Shown: piece by piece, positions 1 to 5,433 of the stretch
Layout of the letters: each line of letters begins with the position of its first letter
Numbering within the stretch: the first letter of the stretch is position 1
NCBI GenBank assembly: GCA_024640385.1
Contig: JAHEFC010000293.1
Span: 1 to 5,433 of the forward strand
Length of the DNA stretch: 5,433 bases
Reading direction: 5' to 3'
Source of the DNA: Sphingobacteriales bacterium
GTDB taxonomy: Bacteria > Bacteroidota > Bacteroidia > Chitinophagales > Chitinophagaceae
The notes under the pieces: model-generated
What the model was told of the DNA's origin: nothing
Seen by the model: only the letters and a program-made list of their open reading frames with translations
Database searches by the model: none
Position numbers and translations under genes: made by a program

Positions 1-310
1 CAGCCAGCAGCTCCTGGGTGCGGATCAGCCCCAAGGATATGCCCTGCTCCTCGCCGATCAGGTTCTGCCCACCATCACCCCTGGTCACAGAGAGGTAGCC
101 AGTCCTGTATAGTCTGTCTTTCGACAGCCAGGCCAGCAACCTGGTATTTTCATCGTCAGGATGCGCAGCAACATATAATACAGATCCAAGGACTTTCAGC
201 TTCTCCAGCCTTGCAAGTATGTCTGCACTGTTATAGATCACAGGTGACTGGGCTGCCCCTACAAAGCAAATCACCATTAATGTGAGGATCAACAAAATTC
301 TCTTCATCAT
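1..310 (-). CDS. PIG-L/LmbE-family deacetylase, exported, N-terminal 103 residues (3' end outside window)
   Basis: The PIG-L family comprises zinc-dependent N-deacetylases that act on N-acetylglucosamine-type sugars; the substrate of this protein is not known. The visible start is a hydrophobic signal peptide (residues 1 to about 20, MMKRILLILTLMVICFVGAA then QSP). The family's metal-binding motif follows as AHPDDE at residues 49-54, where His50 and Asp53 would be zinc ligands and Asp52 the likely general base. TRGDGGQN at 76-83 and the IRTQELLA stretch at 96-103 also match the family. The third zinc ligand, a later His, lies outside the window. The start is the first ATG of an ATGATG pair (310 or 307). 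It sits 6 nt after the stop of the upstream M14 gene with only an A-rich leader (TTAAAAATCT), so the two genes are probably co-transcribed and perhaps translationally coupled. The family call is firm; total length and specificity are unknown. Long exported PIG-L proteins are common in Bacteroidota. Confidence 0.9.
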   Translation of the reverse strand, partial: MMKRILLILTLMVICFVGAAQSPVIYNSADILARLEKLKVLGSVLYVAAHPDDENTRLLAWLSKDRLYRTGYLSVTRGDGGQNLIGEEQGISLGLIRTQELLA

Positions 311-316
311 AGATTT

Positions 317-2851
317 TTAATCAACCATGAATACGGCATTGGCAAAAAGCAATTTCCCGCTTTCCCAGAAACTTCTGAATATGGGATCGGTAGCCATGAC
401 CACTACGGTTCCTGAACCCATATTCAAAGCGCCGAACATAAGGCCGTCTTTCATTTTCTCTTTGGTTTTGCTGCCCGCAAAACCGCTGACATAGTTCTCT
501 TTTCTGATCACACCTACATTCCACCCGCTCTTAAGATATTCATAAATGGTATCGTCCCTTTTCAATACAAAGAAATGATCTCCATATCCAAAAGCCAGGG
601 GATGTGAATTATCCAGTTCGATCTTATAAACCGCACCCGGTATGGTACTGGGAAGATAATCTCTTTCTGCATTCTCAAACCGCTTCAGTCTTTCATAAAG
701 CTGCTTGTCATCATCTTTCCCCTCTTCCGCTTTCTTCATCTTAAATCCCCAATCCAGTGTTGACAGCTGTTCAGCGGCATTTTCAAGTGCGATCAGTTTA
801 CCACCCTGCATGATCCAGTTCTTCAAGGCTTCCTGCCCGGGTTTATCCTGGATGAACCTGTACATACCATCGGGCAGGATCACCACGTCGAAATCACTCC
901 ACTTCATTCTGCCGGCACCATCCTGGTTGACCAGGCTGAGCGGAAACCTGAGGTCCTGTTCAAAATAATGCCAGATCTGGCCCGCCGCATTGCCCGACAC
1001 TCCATCTCCGGTGAGCATGGCCACCCTGGGTTTGCTGATGCTTCTCACTTTCGGACTGCCGAAATCATGCCCCTTGTCAACAAACCCAGTATAAACTTTT
1101 GCTATGCCTGTTTTAAATCCGGTTTCACTGATGCACTTCACTACAACATTTTCAAGCGTGTCACCGAATTTCATGTTCGATGTTCTCAGTATGATCAGGG
1201 AACCTTTCTCAAAGTTCTTTCCGTCCACTGCAAAAGGCTGCTCTGCATACCTGACCTTTACGTCGCGCTGTAACAGGTTACTCAACAATTTAGCCCCTGC
1301 AAAACTGGTCCAGGGTATCACATATCCAATGGGTTTCTTCCCTTCAACCCTGTTATCAGCGATCACTACAGGCGCCTCAAAGCCGCTACCGCTGATCCTT
1401 TCGCGACTCGCATAGGCCTGTAGCCCCCAGGCGTACGGTATGGACCAGGCCGTGATATCATAAGTTGCAGTATCGGTTATGCGTGACCGTGGTTCGAAAA
1501 GCACTTTTGCAAGAGCCGACCGGGGCTGGTATGAACTGATCAGCATATCATTCACTTCAGTACTGATGGTTTCTTCCTTGCCACTGATATAGTTATATGC
1601 CTTAAGGGGTTTTGTCGGGCTGGCATATTCATAGATGATGCCGTTATTATCTAAAAATTTCTTCAGCCCCTCCTGCACATCAGGCTTGGCTGGATCAGGC
1701 CTGATGATATAGGTCTTGTATTCCCCCGAACCATTGGCTACCGCATCAGCAAAATATTTCCGGTATTCTTTTATCAACTGCTGTGCATTGGCCGAAGCCA
1801 CTTCAATGGTGGAAAGGCCGGTGGTATAGTGATGCTCAAGCCTGTCTTTCAGAGTAAGCGTATCGCCGTCTTCATTGATGATGGCCAGTCCTGCCCTGAT
1901 GCCACCCTGCTCATAGGTCATGCCAATGGCACCATTATAAGTGGGGTAAGTATCACCGTAGCTGGGATAAAGCAGGTCAAATCTTTCTTTGGTGAAATAC
2001 AGCCATCCGTTCGCGTCGAAATATCTGGCGTGGTTCCGCCCGATCTTAACCTGGAACTCGCGCTGCCAGGGAGTGATCACTTCATGATAAGGCTCTGCCG
2101 CCGGGGCAAAATAATAAGGTTCATTATATCCCTGCTCATGAAAATCTACATGGATCTGGGGCAGCCAACGGTTGTATAATTTCAGCCTTTGCTGGGTTTC
2201 CACCTGTGACTGCCATGCCCAATCGCGGTTGAGGTCAAAATTGTAGTGATTGGTTCTTCCGCCGGGCCATGGTTCAGCGTGTTCCCTCGCGGAAGGTCTC
2301 GGATCCGGGGTTGAAGACGCTACCTGGTGATACCAGTTCACATACCTGTCACGCCCGTCAGGGTTGATACAGGGGTCTATGATCACCACGGTATTTTTAA
2401 GCCACTGCTTGGTTGTGGAATTGGCTGGATCCAGTAGGGCAAAAAGTGTTTTCATCACGGCTTCACTGGAAGATGCCTCATTGCCATGAACGTTATAACT
2501 CATCCAAACAATGGCCGGTGTATTGTCACTGGCAGCCATTTTATCTTTCGATTGCAGGGCCAGCCTCAGGTTATTCTGCCTGATGGATTCCAGGGCTGAA
2601 ATATTTTCGGGGCTTGAAATATAAGTCACCAGCAACTGGCGGCCTTCATTAGTTTTGCCGTAATACTCCACCTTCATCATGTCGGGCCTTGCCTTTGCAA
2701 GCGCTTCCACATACTGTACAATTTTATAATGAAGCGTGAATCTTGTTCCCAGGGGATAGCCCAGGAATTCGTCGGGGCTTGGAACTGCCTGGGCCAGGGT
2801 GCCGGAAACAAATACAAAAGATAAGATCAGCGTCCGCAGGTTCAATAACAT
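317..2851 (-). CDS. Exported M14-family zinc carboxypeptidase-like protein with C-terminal amidotransferase-fold-like region
   Basis: Family M14 metallopeptidases remove C-terminal residues from peptides or cleave peptidoglycan stem peptides; this one's substrate is unknown. Numbering from the ATG at 2851 gives 844 residues. Residues 1 to about 20 form a signal peptide (MLLNLRTLILSF...GTLAQA), placing the enzyme in the periplasm or outside. The zinc site is visible as HGNE (His122, Glu125) and DFHEQG (His238). NPDGRDRY at 163-170 and DLNRDW (Asn208-Arg209) match the substrate-binding region of carboxypeptidase A, and MTYEQGG supplies the likely catalytic glutamate, Glu314. After a linker, residues about 608-690 (RVAMLTGDGVS, VVILPDG, GGKLIALENAAEQL) resemble a class I glutamine amidotransferase/ThuA-like fold, but no cysteine sits where the nucleophile would be. 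An upstream in-frame TTG (2884) would add 11 residues before the signal peptide, so ATG 2851 is preferred. It is the first gene of the operon with the PIG-L gene. The M14 call is firm; the C-terminal fold is inferred. Confidence 0.92.
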   Translation of the reverse strand: MLLNLRTLILSFVFVSGTLAQAVPSPDEFLGYPLGTRFTLHYKIVQYVEALAKARPDMMKVEYYGKTNEGRQLLVTYISSPENISALESIRQNNLRLALQSKDKMAASDNTPAIVWMSYNVHGNEASSSEAVMKTLFALLDPANSTTKQWLKNTVVIIDPCINPDGRDRYVNWYHQVASSTPDPRPSAREHAEPWPGGRTNHYNFDLNRDWAWQSQVETQQRLKLYNRWLPQIHVDFHEQGYNEPYYFAPAAEPYHEVITPWQREFQVKIGRNHARYFDANGWLYFTKERFDLLYPSYGDTYPTYNGAIGMTYEQGGIRAGLAIINEDGDTLTLKDRLEHHYTTGLSTIEVASANAQQLIKEYRKYFADAVANGSGEYKTYIIRPDPAKPDVQEGLKKFLDNNGIIYEYASPTKPLKAYNYISGKEETISTEVNDMLISSYQPRSALAKVLFEPRSRITDTATYDITAWSIPYAWGLQAYASRERISGSGFEAPVVIADNRVEGKKPIGYVIPWTSFAGAKLLSNLLQRDVKVRYAEQPFAVDGKNFEKGSLIILRTSNMKFGDTLENVVVKCISETGFKTGIAKVYTGFVDKGHDFGSPKVRSISKPRVAMLTGDGVSGNAAGQIWHYFEQDLRFPLSLVNQDGAGRMKWSDFDVVILPDGMYRFIQDKPGQEALKNWIMQGGKLIALENAAEQLSTLDWGFKMKKAEEGKDDDKQLYERLKRFENAERDYLPSTIPGAVYKIELDNSHPLAFGYGDHFFVLKRDDTIYEYLKSGWNVGVIRKENYVSGFAGSKTKEKMKDGLMFGALNMGSGTVVVMATDPIFRSFWESGKLLFANAVFMVD

Positions 2852-2920
2852 AAAGGTTTTTTTGCAGGGGGTGAAAATAATCAATGCGCGTGAAATAGTC
2901 AGACATACTACATTTACCCT
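2852..2920. promoter_or_regulatory. Divergent intergenic region between the M14 operon and the transpeptidase gene
   Basis: These 69 bp separate two divergent start codons, so they probably carry at least part of both promoters. On the plus strand, TACATTTA (2909-2916) matches five of the six specified bases of the Bacteroidota -7 element TAnnTTTG. It would put the transcription start at or next to the ATG at 2921, giving a leaderless or nearly leaderless transcript. No good -33 TTTG/TTG partner is visible around 2888. On the minus strand no convincing -7/-33 pair is seen; the start at 2851 is preceded by an A-rich run (CAAAAAAACC), as is usual for weak-Shine-Dalgarno Bacteroidota genes. No operator palindrome was recognised. 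The region is certain as a divergent spacer, but the promoter element itself is a weak call. Confidence 0.4.
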
Positions 2921-4603
2921 ATGAAAATGTTTTTAACAATTCTGCTGTTTTTCCATGGGTTCTTGTCGGTGGCCCAACTTGATCCCTATCATTATACCAC
3001 TACCAAAAATGTAACGGCAAAAAAAGCTGCCGTAGTTTCTGCTCATCCACTGGCCAGTGACGCCGGCATCCAAATACTCAGGCAAGGTGGCAATGCCATA
3101 GATGCCGCGATTGCAACTCAACTTGCGCTGGCCGTTGTTTATCCTGTGGCGGGCAACCTCGGTGGCGGAGGTTTCCTGGTGGCACAGCTTGCCAACGGAA
3201 AAAAAATCGCCATTGACTATCGTGAAAAAGCTCCTGGCAACGCATCCAGGGATATGTATCTCGACAGTTCAGGGAACGTGATCGAAAAACTCAGCACCAA
3301 CGGACATAAGGCTTCCGGTGTGCCCGGTACGGTTGCAGGACTTTTCAAATCCCATCAATACGGCAAACTTCCTTTCTCCAAACTTCTTGAGCCAGCTATA
3401 AAACTGGCCAGGTATGGTTTTGTGATCTCGGCTTCGCAGGCAGGAAGTTTTAACAGGGAGAAGGCTGATTTCCTGGCTTACAATACCAAACCCACAGCGT
3501 TCATTAAGCAGGGTGAATGGAAAGAAGGAGATACACTGGTACAGGAAGAACTGGCCAGAACACTTGAGCGGATCAGGGATGGTGGCATGAAAGGTTTTTA
3601 TGAAGGCGAAACTGCAGCCCTGATCGTAGAAGAAATGAAAAGAGGAAACGGGCTCATCAGCCTGAAAGACCTCGCAGATTATGATGCAGTGGAAAGAGAA
3701 GCCTATGTATTCGATTATAAAGGGTATAAGATCGTTACCATGCCGCTTCCAAGTTCAGGGGGCGTGGTGTTGCCCCAGATGCTTAAGATGACGGAATCAC
3801 GAAATCTTGGTAAATATGGATTTCATTCCCCTGAAGCGGTACAACTGATGATAGAATCAGAAAGAAGGGCTTATGCAGACAGGGCCCAATACCTTGGTGA
3901 CGTTGACTTTGTAAAAGTACCAGTAAACAAACTCAGGAGTCAGGAATACCTGGAAGCCCGGATGAAAGATTTCACACCGGGGAAAGCAGGCAACAGTGAT
4001 ATCACAAAGCCCGGTGAATTTCCGGAATCAGAGGAAACCACACATCTTTCTGTGATCGATCAATGGGGAAATGCCGTTGCGGTCACCACTACATTGAATG
4101 GTGGTTATGGTAGTAAAACAGTGGTTGGCGGCGCCGGATTCTTACTCAACAATGAAATGGATGATTTCAGTGTGAAGCCGGGCGTCCCCAACATGTATGG
4201 AGCCTTAGGCACAGAAGCGAACGCCATCGCACCAGGAAAGCGAATGCTAAGTTCCATGACGCCCTCAGTGGTATTAAAGAACAACAAACCCTTTATGGTT
4301 GTGGGCACTCCCGGCGGAACCACCATCACTACATCTGTTTACCAGAGTATTGTCAATATTATAGACTTTAAACTTTCTGCTGTTGATGCGGTGAACAAAC
4401 CCAAATTCCATCACCAGTGGAAGCCCGATGTTGTTTATGTTGAAAAGGACTTCCCTGCCGATGTTATTGAAAAACTGAAAGCGATGGGATATACGATCAG
4501 GGAAAGAGCACCTATCGGACAAACGGAACTCATCCTGATCAATGGTAAAAAAATAGAAGCAGTAGCCGACAAACGAGGCGGCGATACTGCACTTGGATAC
4601 TGA
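2921..4603 (+). CDS. ggt: Gamma-glutamyltranspeptidase / glutathione hydrolase precursor
   Basis: This enzyme hydrolyses, or transfers to amino acids and peptides, the gamma-glutamyl group of glutathione and similar compounds. It is made as an exported precursor that cuts itself into two subunits. The 560-residue length is close to the E. coli protein. Residues 1 to about 19 are a signal peptide (MKMFLTILLFFHGFLSVA). Arg101 in DYREKAP corresponds to the carboxylate-binding Arg114 of E. coli. The autoprocessing site and N-terminal nucleophile is Thr373 in EETTHLSV, giving a 188-residue small subunit. From there all key residues follow at a constant offset of 18 from E. coli: Thr391, Asn393, Asp415 (NNEMDDF), Tyr426, Ser444-Ser445 and Gly465-Gly466 (TPGGT). 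The lid loop (PGVPNMYG) is present, so it is the lidded bacterial type. It ends in the usual Gly-Tyr. It is divergent from the M14 operon. A second ATG two codons in is a possible alternative start. No frameshift or missing catalytic residue is seen. Confidence 0.97.
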   Translation: MKMFLTILLFFHGFLSVAQLDPYHYTTTKNVTAKKAAVVSAHPLASDAGIQILRQGGNAIDAAIATQLALAVVYPVAGNLGGGGFLVAQLANGKKIAIDYREKAPGNASRDMYLDSSGNVIEKLSTNGHKASGVPGTVAGLFKSHQYGKLPFSKLLEPAIKLARYGFVISASQAGSFNREKADFLAYNTKPTAFIKQGEWKEGDTLVQEELARTLERIRDGGMKGFYEGETAALIVEEMKRGNGLISLKDLADYDAVEREAYVFDYKGYKIVTMPLPSSGGVVLPQMLKMTESRNLGKYGFHSPEAVQLMIESERRAYADRAQYLGDVDFVKVPVNKLRSQEYLEARMKDFTPGKAGNSDITKPGEFPESEETTHLSVIDQWGNAVAVTTTLNGGYGSKTVVGGAGFLLNNEMDDFSVKPGVPNMYGALGTEANAIAPGKRMLSSMTPSVVLKNNKPFMVVGTPGGTTITTSVYQSIVNIIDFKLSAVDAVNKPKFHHQWKPDVVYVEKDFPADVIEKLKAMGYTIRERAPIGQTELILINGKKIEAVADKRGGDTALGY

Positions 4604-4664
4604 TTAGATTATTAGCCGGTTAGTGTGCTAGCCGGTTAATGCATCAGATAAACAGGTTAGACAG
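4595..4664 (+). repeat. Left copy of the 3'-flank inverted repeat (8-nt TTAG array)
   Basis: This 70-bp element begins in the last two codons of the transpeptidase gene (GGATAC TGA) and continues into its 3' flank. It matches the reverse complement of 5124-5193 at 59 of 70 positions without gaps, including 16 identical bases at the gene end (GGATACTGATTAGAT plus one T/A-shifted position near 4610). Inside it, TAG/TAA trinucleotides start at 4605, 4613, 4621, 4629 and 4637, exactly 8 nt apart, and the overlapping TTA words on the same positions supply stops on the other strand. There is no open reading frame through it on either strand. Its function is unknown; the sequence only shows its structure and its placement directly after a stop codon. 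Confidence 0.85.
4612..4639 (+). other. Predicted RNA hairpin after the transpeptidase stop codon
   Basis: Read as RNA from the transpeptidase gene, 4612-4623 (UUAGCCGGUUAG) pairs with 4628-4639 (CUAGCCGGUUAA) across a UGUG loop at 4624-4627. All 12 positions pair, two of them as G-U. It starts 8 nt after the stop codon. No U-tract follows, so it does not look like a factor-independent terminator; a 3'-end stabilising or processing structure is possible. The pairing is seen directly; the function is inference. Confidence 0.5.
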
Positions 4665-4929
4665 CTGCAATAGAAGCATTCATGCATCCAGAAAAGCCGC
4701 AAAATGTTCTCAACCTTTTGTCACAAAGAGATTCGGTTACTTCATTCGAACTATTACCGAATTTGAAGAACCATTTGTCAAACTTCCTTCTGAAAAGATC
4801 AAGATCGATGATTCAAAAAACATCGACCTCGTATGGGGTTAGATAAGCGATACTACCTCCCCGGCATAAGTTGGATAGCAGAATTTAAAGAATACTGGTA
4901 CAGCGGAAACTCTATATACGACCCGATAC
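4665..4929. other. Intergenic stretch with no supported gene; possible decayed coding sequence
   Basis: These 265 bases lie between the left and middle repeat copies. Three short plus-strand reading frames overlap here in three different frames: 4639-4842 (67 codons, starting inside the repeat), 4682-4846 (54 codons) and 4833-4934 (33 codons, MGLDKRYYLPGISW...). The end of the first (KIKIDDSKNIDLVWG) and the third read like ordinary protein and would join by a frameshift near 4833-4840, which could mean a broken remnant. None has a recognisable family, signal peptide or ribosome binding site, and the opposite strand also gives plausible-looking short peptides, so I do not call a gene. Confidence 0.4.
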
Positions 4930-4992
4930 TCTAACCAGTTTATCTGATGCATACTTCGGCTAACACAATAACCGGCTTTCACACCGAATCAG
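4930..4992 (-). repeat. Middle, degenerate copy of the 3'-flank repeat
   Basis: Read on the minus strand, this segment resembles the left repeat copy over about 62 bp with one 1-nt indel. The best block is TGCATCAGATAAAC-GGTTAGA, which differs from the left copy at one base; it is followed by matching CGGCTA and TAACCGGCT blocks and a terminal AATCAG. The TTAG periodicity is broken here, and only the inner part of the hairpin can still pair. It has the same orientation as the right copy. It is probably a decayed member of the same family. Confidence 0.65.
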
Positions 4993-5036
4993 GAACTCAC
5001 GTACATCAAACTTGCTCCCACTTCTACTGGGTTCAC

Positions 5037-5087
5037 CACATTCCTCACATTTCCCACATTCCCTACATTCCCCACATTCCCCACATT
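5037..5087. repeat. 9-nt tandem repeat (CACATTCCC), G-quadruplex motif on the minus strand
   Basis: Five full 9-nt units plus six bases of a sixth are present: CACATTCCT, CACATTTCC, CACATTCCC, TACATTCCC, CACATTCCC, CACATT. From 5053 to 5082 the plus strand carries four runs of three or four C separated by 5, 6 and 5 bases. The minus strand therefore fits the G3+N1-7 quadruplex pattern. It sits just past the U-tract end of the minus-strand terminator. The 9-nt period keeps a reading frame (repeating Pro-His-Ile), but nothing else supports coding. Confidence 0.85.
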
Positions 5088-5123
5088 AAAAAAGAGGCTG
5101 CCTCATTACGAAGCAGCCTCTTT
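5088..5123 (-). terminator. Intrinsic terminator of the SusD-side transcript, possibly bidirectional
   Basis: A perfect 11-bp stem, AAAGAGGCTGC (5091-5101) with GCAGCCTCTTT (5113-5123), encloses an 11-nt loop. On the minus strand the stem is followed by a run of six T (5093-5088), the classic intrinsic terminator form, 62 nt after the SusD-like stop codon. On the plus strand the stem ends in TTTCTC, a weaker U-tract. It may therefore also stop transcripts coming from the transpeptidase gene, although about 490 nt after that gene's stop. Confidence 0.88.
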
Positions 5124-5193
5124 CTCACTAACATACTTATCTAATGCACTAACCAGCTAACACACTAACCGGCTAAATATCTAATCAGTATCC
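5124..5193 (-). repeat. Right copy of the 3'-flank inverted repeat (8-nt TTAG/CTAA array)
   Basis: This is the partner of the left copy, on the opposite strand, 59 of 70 positions matching. It covers the last two codons and stop of the SusD-like gene (GGATAC TGA on the minus strand) and the flank up to the terminator stem, which it abuts exactly at 5123/5124. It is the cleaner periodic copy: CTAA starts at 5141, 5149, 5157, 5165, 5173 and 5181, six words exactly 8 nt apart, giving TAA on the plus strand and TAG on the minus strand in all frames. Relative to its own upstream gene it has the same orientation as the left copy. Confidence 0.85.
5149..5176 (-). other. Predicted RNA hairpin in the SusD-like 3' flank
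   Basis: Read as minus-strand RNA, UUAGCCGGUUAG (5176-5165) can pair with UUAGCUGGUUAG (5160-5149) across UGUG. All 12 positions pair, five of them as G-U. It is the counterpart of the hairpin at 4612-4639, with the same loop and the same distance from the stop codon. The many G-U pairs make it weaker than the left one. The strong terminator follows shortly downstream. Confidence 0.4.
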
Positions 5194-5433
5194 TTCATTC
5201 TGTGTGAGGTTCTTATTCACGTCGATCTCCCTTTGCGGGATCGGGAAGATCAGCTTGGGCGAGTTCCAGGCAAGACTGCCTACCGGCTGCTTCAGGCGTT
5301 TTTTCTCATGAAGGTTATGTCCTTCAAAAGCAAGCTCCAGGTAACGCTCTTTCAGGATCTGATCGAGGGTTACTGTAGTAAGCGCTGAAAGTTTTGCCCT
5401 GGCGCGGATCGTATTGACATCTGCAAGCGGCGT
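5185..5433 (-). CDS. SusD/RagB-family outer-membrane nutrient-binding lipoprotein, C-terminal 82 residues (5' end outside window)
   Basis: SusD-like proteins are surface lipoproteins that sit on a SusC-type TonB-dependent transporter and bind its glycan or peptide ligand. Only the C-terminus is visible, but it carries the family's hallmarks in order: ADVNTIRARA, then LDQILKERYLELAFEGHN, and the ending FPIPQREIDVNKNLTQNEGY followed by the stop. The usual (R/F)xDLKRW after FEGH is replaced by LHEKKRLKQ, a variation within this family. The signal peptide and lipobox cysteine lie outside the window, and a susC-like gene would be expected upstream, beyond 5433. The gene is convergent with the transpeptidase and is followed by the right repeat copy and a strong terminator, so it is the last gene of its operon. 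Its ligand cannot be told from this part. Confidence 0.95.
   Translation of the reverse strand, partial: TPLADVNTIRARAKLSALTTVTLDQILKERYLELAFEGHNLHEKKRLKQPVGSLAWNSPKLIFPIPQREIDVNKNLTQNEGY

Noticed and set aside
705..2179. Several plus-strand open frames of 87-116 codons inside the M14 gene
   Set aside because: They are antisense to a gene with complete catalytic motifs, have no recognisable domains, and overlap each other in different frames.
2852..2884. Upstream TTG start for the M14 gene
   Set aside because: It would put 11 mostly polar residues with two lysines before a clean signal peptide; the ATG at 2851 begins the signal peptide properly and has an A-rich leader.
2933..4522. Minus-strand open frames within the transpeptidase gene
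   Set aside because: They are opposite a gene with all catalytic residues intact and show no family features of their own.
4947..5144. 65-codon plus-strand frame rich in Pro-His-Ile repeats
   Set aside because: The repeat peptide comes from the 9-nt DNA repeat; the frame starts in the decayed repeat copy, runs through the terminator stem into the right repeat, and has no ribosome binding site or recognisable domain.
5037..5188. CRISPR array
   Set aside because: The repeat units are 8 or 9 nt with no spacers and there are no cas genes.
4595..5193. Mobile element (MITE or insertion sequence) with terminal inverted repeats
   Set aside because: There is no transposase, no target-site duplication could be identified, and the repeats include the final codons of two intact, unrelated genes, so 3'-flank repeats fit better. 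A genome-wide copy search could reopen this.

Overview
The window looks like chromosomal DNA from a member of the Bacteroidota, probably close to Chitinophagaceae. The evidence is the C-terminus of a SusD/RagB-family lipoprotein at the right edge, starts without a strong Shine-Dalgarno sequence but with A-rich leaders, a cluster of large exported hydrolases, and CTAA/TTAG-rich intergenic repeats. The lineage is an inference from gene content, not from a marker gene.

Left to right there are four genes. On the minus strand, a 844-residue exported M14-type zinc carboxypeptidase-like protein (317-2851) is followed 6 nt later by the start of an exported PIG-L/LmbE-type deacetylase (1-310, cut by the window edge); these two almost certainly form an operon. 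A 69-bp divergent intergenic region (2852-2920) separates them from a complete gamma-glutamyltranspeptidase on the plus strand (2921-4603). This enzyme has every catalytic residue of the E. coli enzyme at a constant numbering offset. On the far right, the last 82 codons of a SusD/RagB-like protein run on the minus strand (5185-5433), convergent with the transpeptidase. All three enzymes start with signal peptides, so they would act outside the cytoplasm, plausibly in breakdown of peptides, gamma-glutamyl compounds or envelope fragments. The SusD-like protein belongs to a separate outer-membrane nutrient-uptake locus.

The least ordinary part is the 581-bp gap between the two convergent genes (4604-5184). 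Each gene's last two codons and 3' flank fall in the same ~70-bp element, so the gap is bounded by a 59/70-match inverted repeat (4595-4664 and 5124-5193). Each copy is built on an 8-nt period of TTAG (CTAA on the other strand), which closes all six reading frames within about 24 nt. Each copy can also fold into a 12-bp RNA hairpin with a UGUG loop when read from its own upstream gene; the differences between the copies within the stem are all G-U compatible. A third, decayed copy lies at 4930-4992. The gap also holds a 9-nt tandem repeat whose minus strand fits a G-quadruplex motif (5053-5082), and a strong terminator for the SusD-side transcript (5088-5123). I see no convincing gene in the rest of the gap. 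The protein-coding part is ordinary; the 3'-flank repeat family is the best candidate for something under-described.
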